Below, in pieces: positions 5,623-12,603 of a DNA stretch of 14,168 nucleotides. The position numbers and the translations under genes were made by a program. The stretch spans positions 1 through 14,168 of the forward strand of contig CAMNHV010000040.1 of the NCBI GenBank assembly GCA_946539855.1. Direction: 5' to 3'. The first letter of the stretch is position 1. Every line of letters starts with the position of its first letter. The DNA is from CAG-791 sp002449595 (GTDB lineage: Bacteria; Bacillota; Clostridia; Lachnospirales; Lachnospiraceae). The notes beneath the pieces are model-generated. The model saw only the letters and a program-made list of their open reading frames with translations, had not been told where the DNA came from and did not search any database.

Positions 5623-7158
5623 ATGGCTGAGAACGATATTATTCTCGAGATGAAAGGCATCAGCAAGAGCTTTCCTGGCGTCAAGGCACTGGACAACGTC
5701 TCCATCAAAGTCAGAAGGGGAACTGTCCATGCACTCATGGGGGAGAACGGCGCAGGCAAATCGACGCTGATGAAATGTGCGTTCGGCCTTTATGATCCTG
5801 ATGAGGGAGAAGTGTATCTCGATGGGGAGAAGGTGGCGTTTAAGACACCGAAAGAAGGCCTGGAGCACGGCATCTCCATGATCCCCCAGGAGCTGAACCC
5901 GATCCGCTTCAGGAACGTGGCTGAGAATATCTTCTGCGGAAGATATCCTGAAAAGAAAGTCATGGGCATCACTTTTGTCGATGACAAAAAGATGTTCGAG
6001 GATACAAAGGCACTGTACAAAGAGCTCAACATGGATCTTGAGCCCACGGCGATCCCTAACGACCTGTCGGCTTCGATGATTCAGCTGAACGAAGTGGCGA
6101 AGGCGATCTCCTATGACGCGAAGGTCATCATCATGGACGAGCCGACGTCTTCACTGACAGCGAAAGAAACAGATGACCTGTTCGAGACGATCCACCATCT
6201 GACCGCGCGGGGCATCGCAATCATATATATCTCCCATAAGATCGATGAGATCCTGAGGATCTCGGACGAAGTCACGATCATGAGAGACGGACAGAACGTC
6301 GGAACATGGCCCGCCAGCGAGCTGACGGAAGAACTGATCGTCAACAGGATGGTCGGCCGTGAGATGACGGCATGGTTCCCGGAGATCGACAATAATCCGA
6401 GCGATGAGATCGCGCTTGAGGTCAAGGGCTTCTCATCCCCGAACCCGAGGTCCTTCCAGGACTGCTCGTTCACTCTGAAGAAGGGTGAGCTGCTCGGTGT
6501 TGCCGGCCTGGTCGGCGCACAGAGAACCGAGCTGATGGAGGCGATCTTCGGCATGAGAGAGCACTCTGCCGGCGAGCTCTACAAGGACGGCCAGAAGATC
6601 GAGAACAAAGATACGCGTGACGCGATCAGGAACGGCTTCGGCCTGCTGACTGAGGACCGCCGCCGCAACGGCATCTTCGGCGGCCTGTCAGTCCGCGACA
6701 ACACCGTTATCGCAAACCTTGACTCGTACTGCAACGGGGCCAGCTTCCTGAACCTGAAGCAGATCGATGTCGACACGAAGAAATACGTCGACGCGATGGA
6801 AGTCAAGACACCCACGTATGACACCTTGATTCGTGACCTCTCCGGCGGTAACCAGCAGAAGGTCCTGATCGGAAGATGGCTGCTCACAAATCCTGATATC
6901 CTGATTATGGACGAGCCGACCAGAGGTATCGACGTCGGTGCGAAGGCCGAGATCTACAACATCATGCTGGATCTTACCAAGCAGGGCAAATCCGTCATCT
7001 TCATTTCTTCGGAAATGCCTGAGATCATCGGCGTGTCGAACCGCGTCATGGTCATGTGCGAAGGCCGCATCTCCGGATTCCTGGAGGGCGACGAGATCAA
7101 GGACAACATCATCATGGACTATGCTTCGAGGGTCGGCGGGTCCGGCATCAAGGCGTAA
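5623..7158 (+). CDS. mglA: MglA-type sugar ABC importer ATP-binding protein (two fused ATPase domains)
   Basis: This 511-aa cytoplasmic protein powers sugar import. Domain 1 (about 5-245) has Walker A GENGAGKST, Q-loop PQELN, a degenerate signature LSASMIQLNEVAKA and Walker B VIIMDEPTSS. Domain 2 (about 260-505) has the degenerate P-loop typical of this class (GLVGAQRTELMEAIFG), an intact LSGGNQQKVLIGRWL and Walker B ILIMDEPTRGIDVGAK. These asymmetries are normal for the carbohydrate uptake 2 group, and details such as MEVKTP and GMREHSAG resemble MglA more than RbsA. ATG 5623 is chosen over an in-frame ATG at 5554 because AAGGAGAG (5608-5615) precedes it and the longer version would translate the perfect hairpin. 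The permease starts 21 nt after its stop. Confidence 0.93.
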   Translation: MAENDIILEMKGISKSFPGVKALDNVSIKVRRGTVHALMGENGAGKSTLMKCAFGLYDPDEGEVYLDGEKVAFKTPKEGLEHGISMIPQELNPIRFRNVAENIFCGRYPEKKVMGITFVDDKKMFEDTKALYKELNMDLEPTAIPNDLSASMIQLNEVAKAISYDAKVIIMDEPTSSLTAKETDDLFETIHHLTARGIAIIYISHKIDEILRISDEVTIMRDGQNVGTWPASELTEELIVNRMVGREMTAWFPEIDNNPSDEIALEVKGFSSPNPRSFQDCSFTLKKGELLGVAGLVGAQRTELMEAIFGMREHSAGELYKDGQKIENKDTRDAIRNGFGLLTEDRRRNGIFGGLSVRDNTVIANLDSYCNGASFLNLKQIDVDTKKYVDAMEVKTPTYDTLIRDLSGGNQQKVLIGRWLLTNPDILIMDEPTRGIDVGAKAEIYNIMLDLTKQGKSVIFISSEMPEIIGVSNRVMVMCEGRISGFLEGDEIKDNIIMDYASRVGGSGIKA

Positions 7159-7179
7159 AAGAGAAACGGGGGAAAAATA

Positions 7180-8181
7180 ATGGATAACAAGAGCAAAGCG
7201 TCAGCCTTTTTCGGCAAATACGCGATCTACTTCATCTTCGTATTTCTGTTCCTGCTGGTCTCGGTGATCAACCCGAGATTCCTGTCGGTCAGAGTTATCA
7301 AGGACGTTCTGATGCAGTCTTCGGTCAAGCTGATCGTTGCGCTGGGCATGATGTTCGTCATCCTTTCCGGTAACATCGATCTGTCAGGCGGTCGTGTCCT
7401 CGGCTTCGCAGCCGTCGTCGCGGGCTCCCTGGCTCAGACGGGTGACTTCGCGAGAAAGTTCTATCCGAACCTTCCCGAGCTTCCGTTCTTCGTGCCGGTT
7501 ATCGCAGCGATCCTGCTGTCTATGACCTTCGCACTGGTTAACGGTCTTGTCATCACGAAACTCGGCGTTGCAGCCTTCATCGCTACCCTTGGTACGCAGC
7601 TGGCGGCATACGGCCTGAACTCCATCTACTACAACCAGGAGCCCAACAACTCTCAGCCGATCGGTGGTTTCAAGAAGAGCTTCTCCTACCTCGGAACCGG
7701 CCAGATCGCGGGCTTCTTCCCTTGCGTCCTGGCGATCTCCCTGGTGTGCGCGGCGATCGTCCACATCGTCATGAGATATCACAGATTCGGACGTCTGGTC
7801 TTCGCAGTCGGCGGCAACTCCGAGGCGGCGATCGTCTCCGGTATCAACACGAAGAAAGTCATCCTTACGGTCTACCTGATCGCAGGTTTCTTCTTCGGCC
7901 TCGGCGGTGCGCTTGAAGCAGCACGTACCGGTGGTGCACAGAACAACTACGGTCTGTCTTACGAGTTCGACGCGATCTCCGCTTGTACCGTCGGTGGTGT
8001 CTCCATGAACGGTGGTGTCGGTGCGGTCCCTGGCGTTATCATCGGTGTTCTTATCTTCATCCTGATCCAGTACGGCATGAACTTCATCGGTATCAACCCT
8101 TACTGGCAGAACGTTGTTAAGGGCGCTCTGATCGTCATCGCAGTCGCTATCGACGCGAGAAAGTATGCGAAGAGAAGATAA
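7180..8181 (+). CDS. mglC: MglC-type sugar ABC importer permease
   Basis: This 333-aa integral membrane protein, with about 8-10 hydrophobic segments starting near residues 13-30, forms the sugar channel of the importer as a homodimer. Family marks are MQSSVKLIVALGMMFVIL (46-63), GNIDLSGGR (66-74), GGNSEAAIVSGIN (near 207-219), FDAISACTVGGVSMNGGVG (near 264-282) and INPYWQNVVKGALI (near 306-319). These match MglC of the galactoside system more closely than RbsC. The protein ends in a basic tail (RKYAKRR). Start ATG 7180 follows a GGGGGAA stretch at 7169-7174. It lies in the same direction as the ATPase gene with a 21-nt gap, so it is co-transcribed, and a terminator follows at 8224-8252. Confidence 0.93.
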   Translation: MDNKSKASAFFGKYAIYFIFVFLFLLVSVINPRFLSVRVIKDVLMQSSVKLIVALGMMFVILSGNIDLSGGRVLGFAAVVAGSLAQTGDFARKFYPNLPELPFFVPVIAAILLSMTFALVNGLVITKLGVAAFIATLGTQLAAYGLNSIYYNQEPNNSQPIGGFKKSFSYLGTGQIAGFFPCVLAISLVCAAIVHIVMRYHRFGRLVFAVGGNSEAAIVSGINTKKVILTVYLIAGFFFGLGGALEAARTGGAQNNYGLSYEFDAISACTVGGVSMNGGVGAVPGVIIGVLIFILIQYGMNFIGINPYWQNVVKGALIVIAVAIDARKYAKRR

Positions 8182-8223
8182 TCTTTCTTAACAGATTATT
8201 GATATCAATCGAATACGAATTGG

Positions 8224-8252
8224 CAGGCCGCGGGAAACCGCGGCCTGTCTTT
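8224..8252 (+). terminator. Terminator of the importer operon
   Basis: A perfect 10-bp stem (CAGGCCGCGG with CCGCGGCCTG, 8224-8233 and 8238-8247) is closed by a GAAA tetraloop and followed by TCTTT. The T-run is short, but the stem is very stable. It lies 42 nt after the permease stop, and a new promoter is found downstream. Confidence 0.8.
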
Positions 8253-8265
8253 ATGCGCGTTGTAA

Positions 8266-8301
8266 TGAGCCATGCGTGGTGCGCACTATCTGCATGGCTC
8301 A
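8266..8301 (+). repeat. 10-bp inverted repeat with palindromic loop, upstream of the isomerase promoter
   Basis: TGAGCCATGC (8266-8275) pairs perfectly with GCATGGCTCA (8292-8301). The 16-nt loop contains the palindrome GTGCGCAC (8279-8286). There is no T-run. It ends 17 nt before the -35 of the next promoter, so it may be a regulator-binding site rather than a terminator; a back-up terminator stem is the alternative. Confidence 0.5.
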
Positions 8302-8318
8302 ATAGTTTGTAAAGACAG

Positions 8319-8346
8319 TTGCAATACTGAAGGAAACTGGTACAAT
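8319..8346 (+). promoter_or_regulatory. Promoter of the isomerase-kinase-isomerase genes
   Basis: The -35 TTGCAA (8319-8324, 4 of 6) and the -10 TACAAT (8341-8346, 5 of 6) are 16 nt apart, with TGG directly before the -10 making it an extended -10. Transcription would start near 8353, giving a leader of about 110 nt before the first isomerase gene. Confidence 0.65.
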
Positions 8347-8373
8347 GTATTAGGGAACAAGCGACAGGCCGTC

Positions 8374-8419
8374 CTGCGCTGACGATGGAGTGGCTGGCAG
8401 TATCGCAGCAGAAGCGCAG
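8374..8419 (+). other. Foldable leader segment of the isomerase transcript
   Basis: CTGCGCT (8374-8380) pairs with AGCGCAG (8413-8419). Inside, CGAT (8383-8386) pairs with ATCG (8402-8405), and a GCTG/CAGC pair is an alternative. It matches no riboswitch class I can recognise, and it may only be an ordinary structured 5' leader. Confidence 0.3.
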
Positions 8420-8461
8420 TGACAGAAAGCTACGCATTTAAGAGGAAGAAAGGGGAAAAAG

Positions 8462-9946
8462 ATGGTCAAGTATAATCCGGACAGACGCAAGATCACTCTC
8501 GGCTACGTTCCGATCCGCCGCGATTTCTTTCCGCCGGCAGCTGCGATCGGCATCAAGGACGAGGTCTATAACAGGTTCAAAAGCATTACAGATAAACTCG
8601 GGGATATCGATCTGATCGACATCGATGATATTGTCGAGGGCGGGATCCTCTGGCATCTGGATGACGTCCAGAAGGTCGTCGACAAGTTTACGGCGGCGAA
8701 GGTTGACGCGGTGATGTTCCCGCACCTCAACTTCGGCCAGGAGGAAGTCGTGGCGAAGGTCGCGAAGGAACTGGGCAAGCCGGTCCTGATCTGGGGTCCC
8801 CGCGATCCTAACCCTGAGAGCGACGGGACCAAGTCCGGCCCGCGCGCGTTCGATACGCAGTGCGGCATGTTCGCGACCACGAGAGCGCTGAACAGATTCG
8901 GCATTCCGTTCACATACATTGAGAACTGCTGGACAGACAGCCCGGTCCTGGAACAGGGCATTGACGATTTCGTCCGTGTTGTTTCTGTTGTAAAAGCTTT
9001 TCGCGGAATGCGCGTCGCGCAGATCGGAACGAGGCCGAGACAGTTCCTGTCCGTCAAGATCAATGAGTCCGAGCTGATGCGGAAATTCGGCATTGAGATC
9101 GTCCCGATCTGGCCGGAAGAAGTCGTGCAGATGGTCAAGAAGCTGAAAGTCGGCGCGAAACCGTCTCCGATGGGGGCGGAACTCGCCTTCGGCCCGGTCA
9201 GCATTCCCGAGACTGGGGAGCCGGATCCGCGCGTCAAGGAGATCGTCGACGAGATCGAATCCCAGCTCGATTATTCCGACGCCGGCCACGACAGGGTCGA
9301 GACCATCGCCTACGTCGAGCTTGCAATCATGGAGCTCGCGAAGATGCAGAAGTGCCAGGCGGTCGCCGTCGAGTGCTGGGCGTTCACGAACAGCAAATTC
9401 GGCATCGCGAGCTGCTTCATTCTCGGCGAGCTGTTTGACAGAGGCCTGCCGGCTGCCTGTGAGACCGACATTCACGCCGCGATCGGCGCTGTGATGGCGG
9501 AAGCAGCTGCCCGCTACGAATCGCCTGCATTTATCGCGGACATCACGATCCGCGATCCCGAGGACGACAACGTCGAGCTTCTGTGGCACTGCGGCCCGTT
9601 CGCGAAATCGCTCGTCAAGGAGGACGTGGATCCCGCGATCGTCGACTGCAAGGGCTGCTATGAGATCAAGCACGGCCCGCTGACCGTCGTGCGTTTTGAC
9701 CAGGACAACGGCGAGTACAAGCTGCTCGCGGACGAAGGCGAAGGCACGGACGGCCCGAAGACCAACGGCAACTACGTCTGGTTCCGCGTGAAGGATTGGG
9801 TCAAGTGGGAGAAGAAGCTCATGTACGGGCCTTACATCCACCACGTCAGCGGCGTGCACGGCCACTACGCGCACATCCTGAAAGAGGCCTGCAAGTACAT
9901 CGGACCGGTGCAGCACGACAGCGTGGAGCCGGTGAGAGACATCTGA
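8462..9946 (+). CDS. FucI-superfamily sugar isomerase, paralogue 1
   Basis: This 494-aa cytosolic protein resembles the L-fucose/L-arabinose isomerase superfamily, metal-dependent enzymes that interconvert aldoses and ketoses. It is shorter than classical FucI (about 590 aa). The C-terminal half has candidate metal ligands matching FucI Glu337, Asp361 and His528: Glu334 in LPAACETDIHAAI, Asp360 in AFIADITIRD, and His460 or His461 in YGPYIHHVSG. His376 in LLWHCGPF is also conserved with the second paralogue. The N-terminal half is a Rossmann-like domain with VDAVMFPHLNFGQEE (81-95) and PVLIWGP (107-113). ATG 8462 follows AGGGGA (8451-8456). It is first in the transcript from the promoter at 8319, 37 nt before the kinase gene. 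The substrate is unknown. About 15 extra residues near 231-250 distinguish it from paralogue 2. Confidence 0.8.
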   Translation: MVKYNPDRRKITLGYVPIRRDFFPPAAAIGIKDEVYNRFKSITDKLGDIDLIDIDDIVEGGILWHLDDVQKVVDKFTAAKVDAVMFPHLNFGQEEVVAKVAKELGKPVLIWGPRDPNPESDGTKSGPRAFDTQCGMFATTRALNRFGIPFTYIENCWTDSPVLEQGIDDFVRVVSVVKAFRGMRVAQIGTRPRQFLSVKINESELMRKFGIEIVPIWPEEVVQMVKKLKVGAKPSPMGAELAFGPVSIPETGEPDPRVKEIVDEIESQLDYSDAGHDRVETIAYVELAIMELAKMQKCQAVAVECWAFTNSKFGIASCFILGELFDRGLPAACETDIHAAIGAVMAEAAARYESPAFIADITIRDPEDDNVELLWHCGPFAKSLVKEDVDPAIVDCKGCYEIKHGPLTVVRFDQDNGEYKLLADEGEGTDGPKTNGNYVWFRVKDWVKWEKKLMYGPYIHHVSGVHGHYAHILKEACKYIGPVQHDSVEPVRDI

Positions 9947-9983
9947 TATTCAGTTGCAAAGAGGAAAAGCCAAAGGACTATAT

Positions 9984-10967
9984 ATGGAAAAGAAATTCGA
10001 CATCATCGGCATGGAAAACGGCATTCTGGATCTCGCGCTGCAGATCGACAGGATCCCGGAGACGGATTCGCACACGAGGCTGAGCAATTACCTCTGGCAG
10101 CCCGGCGGAAACGCGTCCAACGCGATCGCCGCGGCGGCGCGCCAGGGCGCAAAGTGCAGCTTCATGGGCGCAGTCGGCGACGACTCGCTCGGCGAGTTCG
10201 TTCGGGGCGACTGGGCGTACCACGGCGTGGACACTTCCCACCTCATGACCAAACCGGGCGACACGGTTCTCTCCGTGTGCCTCGCGGAGCATGAGACGCA
10301 GGGGAGAAGCTTCCTCGTGCGTCACAGTGAGCTGGATCCGGATCTCGCGCCCGAAGATCTCGACGAGGCGTTCATCGCCTCCGCGAGATACCTGCATCTG
10401 AGCGTCTGGAGCGGAAAACAGGCGAAGGACGCGGTGCTTCTCGCCCGGAAGAACGGCGTCATCGTCTCCGTCGACGGCGGCGGATACCTCGGCGATGCGG
10501 CGTGGCTCCTGGAAAACTGCGACATCATGATCATGTCGTTCATGTTTTACAGGGAACTTTTTGATGCGGCGGATGAGGACTATGTCGGCAACATGCAGAA
10601 GCTGATCGAGAAGTACGGGCTCGACACCTGTGTCGTCACGCTCGGCTCCAGAGGCTGCGCCGGCGCGAACAAGAAAGGCGCGACTTTCGTCCTGCCTCCG
10701 TTCTCCGGCTACGACGTCATCGACACGACCGGCGCGGGCGACGTCTATCACGGCGGCTTCGTCTTCGCCCACAGCCAGGGCTGGGATCTGGAGTACTGCG
10801 CGCGCTACGCGAGCGCCGTCTCCTATATCAAGTGCACGACCCTCGGCGGCAGAGTCGGCATCCCGAGCAGGAAAGTGGTCGAGCAGTTCCTGAAGGACGG
10901 CACGATCGATCACACGGAAGCCGAGGAGCGCCGCGATCACTATGCTGGGGTTATGCGGTTCCGCTGA
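9984..10967 (+). CDS. PfkB/ribokinase-family carbohydrate kinase
   Basis: This 327-aa cytosolic enzyme would phosphorylate a sugar with ATP. PfkB marks are the N-terminal GGNASNAIAAAARQGAKC segment (41-58), MGAVGDDSLGEF (61-72) and the C-terminal signature DVIDTTGAGDVYHGGF (244-259) with catalytic Asp253 and its oxyanion GAG. The tail YASAVSYIKCTTLGGRVGIP (275-294) resembles the KCTxxGGRxGIP ending of the YihV (sulfofructose kinase) and related subgroup, which suggests a ketose substrate but does not identify it. The start is ATG 9984 with AAAGGA at 9972-9977; an in-frame TTG at 9954 is less likely. It sits between two isomerase paralogues, fitting phosphorylation of their ketose product. Other PfkB members (ribokinase, fructokinase, KDG kinase) cannot be excluded. 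Confidence 0.88.
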   Translation: MEKKFDIIGMENGILDLALQIDRIPETDSHTRLSNYLWQPGGNASNAIAAAARQGAKCSFMGAVGDDSLGEFVRGDWAYHGVDTSHLMTKPGDTVLSVCLAEHETQGRSFLVRHSELDPDLAPEDLDEAFIASARYLHLSVWSGKQAKDAVLLARKNGVIVSVDGGGYLGDAAWLLENCDIMIMSFMFYRELFDAADEDYVGNMQKLIEKYGLDTCVVTLGSRGCAGANKKGATFVLPPFSGYDVIDTTGAGDVYHGGFVFAHSQGWDLEYCARYASAVSYIKCTTLGGRVGIPSRKVVEQFLKDGTIDHTEAEERRDHYAGVMRFR

Positions 10968-11026
10968 GAATAAACACAGCATTAACAATAGATTCCTAAA
11001 AGCGCAGCAGCACAAAGGAGGTGCAA

Positions 11027-12466
11027 ATGCACGACAAAGTGAAAATCGGCCTGATGCCCAATCATCGCGAGGTGTTCAACGTCGCGACCGCGAGAGAGGA
11101 ATATGACATCATCATGCCCATCATTCACGCCCAGATGCCTGAGTACGTGGAGTGGGTGGAGATCGATGATCTCTGCGAGCAGGGCATGGCCACGCACATC
11201 GATGATATCGACAAGATCGTCCAGCGCTTCAAAGAGGCGGATGTAGACGCGATCTTCAGCCCGTTCTGCGACTTCGGTGAAGAGTCTGTCGTCGCCGGCG
11301 TCTGCAAGCAGTTCGACGTTCCGGTCCTCATCTGGGGCACGAAGGACAAGATCTCTACCTATGAGCACCGTGAGAAAGAGACTCAGTGCGGCGTCTTCGC
11401 GGCGACGAAGGTTCTGAGAAACTACGGCGTCACGTTCAGCTATATCTGGAACTGCGAAGCGGATTCTCCTGACTTCGTGGTCGGCTTTGAGAAGTTCGTC
11501 CGCGTCGCAAACGTCATGAAGAACCTGCGCAACGCGAACATCGCCTCCATCGGCGACCGCCCGGCCGGCTTCTACAGCGTCATCCACAACCAGCTGCAGC
11601 TGATCAAGAACTTCAATATCTCCGTGAAGCCCATCCAGCTTGCGGCGATCACAGACGAAGTTGAGAGACGCCTCAAAGAGAACAGCCAGGAGCTGCAGGA
11701 TTACATCAAAGATTTCGAGTCCAGAATCGATCTGAGCGAAGTTGACCAGGAAGACTATGCGGCGAGAGTCTGCGCCGGCGTTCTCGCGATCGAGGACCTG
11801 ATGCACCGCAACCACTGCCGCGCGGCAGGTTTTGACTGCTTCGGCGTCGGCCGTGCGATCGGCATTGCGGGTTCTGCCTGCATCGTCGAAGGCGAACTGG
11901 CGGACCGCGGCCTTCCGACCGGCTGCGAGCTGGACATCTGGGGCGGCATCTCCATGCTGATCCTGAAGGCAGCGGCGCTCGGCGAGGATGCTCCTCTCCT
12001 TGCGGACTGGACGTATCGTCATCCCACAAACCCGAACGGCGAGCTTATCTGGCACGGCGGCCCGTTCGCGTACTCTCTTGCAGACAAGACAAAGCATCCT
12101 GAGATCAAGAAGCGCTTCTTCGGTCCCGACCGCAAGTTCTTCGAGCCTCACTGGGAGCTCAAGCAGGGCCACCTGACCATGTTCCGTATGGACGAGCTGG
12201 ATGGCGAGTATTACACCTTTGTCGGCGATGCGGACACCATCGAAGGTCCCGCGACGACCTCCACGTACGTCTGGGTCGAAGTGAAGCCTTCATGGAAGCG
12301 CTGGGAAGAGAAGCTGATGTTTGGCCCGTTCATCCACCACGTCGGCGGCATCTACGGCGATTACAACGACGTCCTCGAGGAAGTCGTCCGCTACCTGAAC
12401 GACTCCAGACGCGGCGTGAAGGTCCACATGGAGACCCCTTACACGCCCGGCCCGAAGTCCCTTTGA
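11027..12466 (+). CDS. FucI-superfamily sugar isomerase, paralogue 2
   Basis: This 479-aa protein is clearly homologous to the one at 8462-9946 over its full length. Shared blocks are TQCGVFAATKVL against TQCGMFATTRAL, LIWG, FVRV, RGLPTGCELD against RGLPAACETD, IWHGGPFAYSL against LWHCGPFAKSL, and KLMFGPFIHHVGG against KLMYGPYIHHVSG. The candidate metal ligands are retained: Glu301, Asp327 in PLLADWTYRHP, and His437 or His438; His343 is also shared. Both copies therefore look catalytically competent, so this is not a decayed duplicate. ATG 11027 is preferred over the in-frame GTG at 11021, which overlaps the strong AAGGAGG (11015-11021). The gene follows the kinase by 59 nt with no terminator and is likely co-transcribed. 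It may act on a different sugar or form a mixed complex with paralogue 1. Confidence 0.8.
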   Translation: MHDKVKIGLMPNHREVFNVATAREEYDIIMPIIHAQMPEYVEWVEIDDLCEQGMATHIDDIDKIVQRFKEADVDAIFSPFCDFGEESVVAGVCKQFDVPVLIWGTKDKISTYEHREKETQCGVFAATKVLRNYGVTFSYIWNCEADSPDFVVGFEKFVRVANVMKNLRNANIASIGDRPAGFYSVIHNQLQLIKNFNISVKPIQLAAITDEVERRLKENSQELQDYIKDFESRIDLSEVDQEDYAARVCAGVLAIEDLMHRNHCRAAGFDCFGVGRAIGIAGSACIVEGELADRGLPTGCELDIWGGISMLILKAAALGEDAPLLADWTYRHPTNPNGELIWHGGPFAYSLADKTKHPEIKKRFFGPDRKFFEPHWELKQGHLTMFRMDELDGEYYTFVGDADTIEGPATTSTYVWVEVKPSWKRWEEKLMFGPFIHHVGGIYGDYNDVLEEVVRYLNDSRRGVKVHMETPYTPGPKSL

Positions 12467-12532
12467 TAGCTGCCTTTTGAATAGCTGTTTTTCGACAGGA
12501 TATTTTTCCTAATTTCTTTCCCTTTTGAGTGC

Positions 12533-12573
12533 CGGGGCGGCGCGGCGGAGTATTCCACGTGCCGCTTCGGGCT
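12533..12573 (+). other. Imperfect GC-rich hairpin before the esterase gene
   Basis: CCGGGGCGGC near 12533-12542 can pair with GCCGCTTCGG near 12561-12570, with two G-T wobbles, around a loop of about 18 nt. Only CTTTCGG follows, so a Rho-independent terminator is doubtful. The 137-nt gap (12467-12603) has no convincing promoter; it also holds a T-rich stretch and AGGATATTTTTCCT (12497-12510). Confidence 0.35.
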
Positions 12574-12603
12574 TTCGGAAAGGGATTCTTGAGAGGTTTT
12601 GAT

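Noticed and set aside
8198..8209. Perfect 12-bp palindrome ATTGATATCAAT after mglC
   Set aside because: It lies between the permease stop and the terminator, far from any promoter. A short AT-rich palindrome there may be chance.
8438..9916. A 492-codon open frame on the minus strand opposite isomerase paralogue 1
   Set aside because: It is exactly antisense to a clearly homologous enzyme gene. Its translation is low-complexity in Arg, Asp, Val and Ala with no recognisable domain, which is expected from GC-rich codon bias.
10982..12172. A 396-codon minus-strand frame opposite isomerase paralogue 2, and similar long antisense frames opposite the kinase, galM, mglB and the esterase
   Set aside because: All mirror real genes in a fixed codon-phase relation and lack ribosome binding sites and domains.
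12466..12488. Direct repeat of ATAGCTG after the second isomerase gene
   Set aside because: Two short direct copies cannot form a terminator stem and probably arose by chance.
12492..12497. TCGACA as a -35 box for the esterase gene
   Set aside because: No -10-like hexamer is found 16-18 nt downstream.
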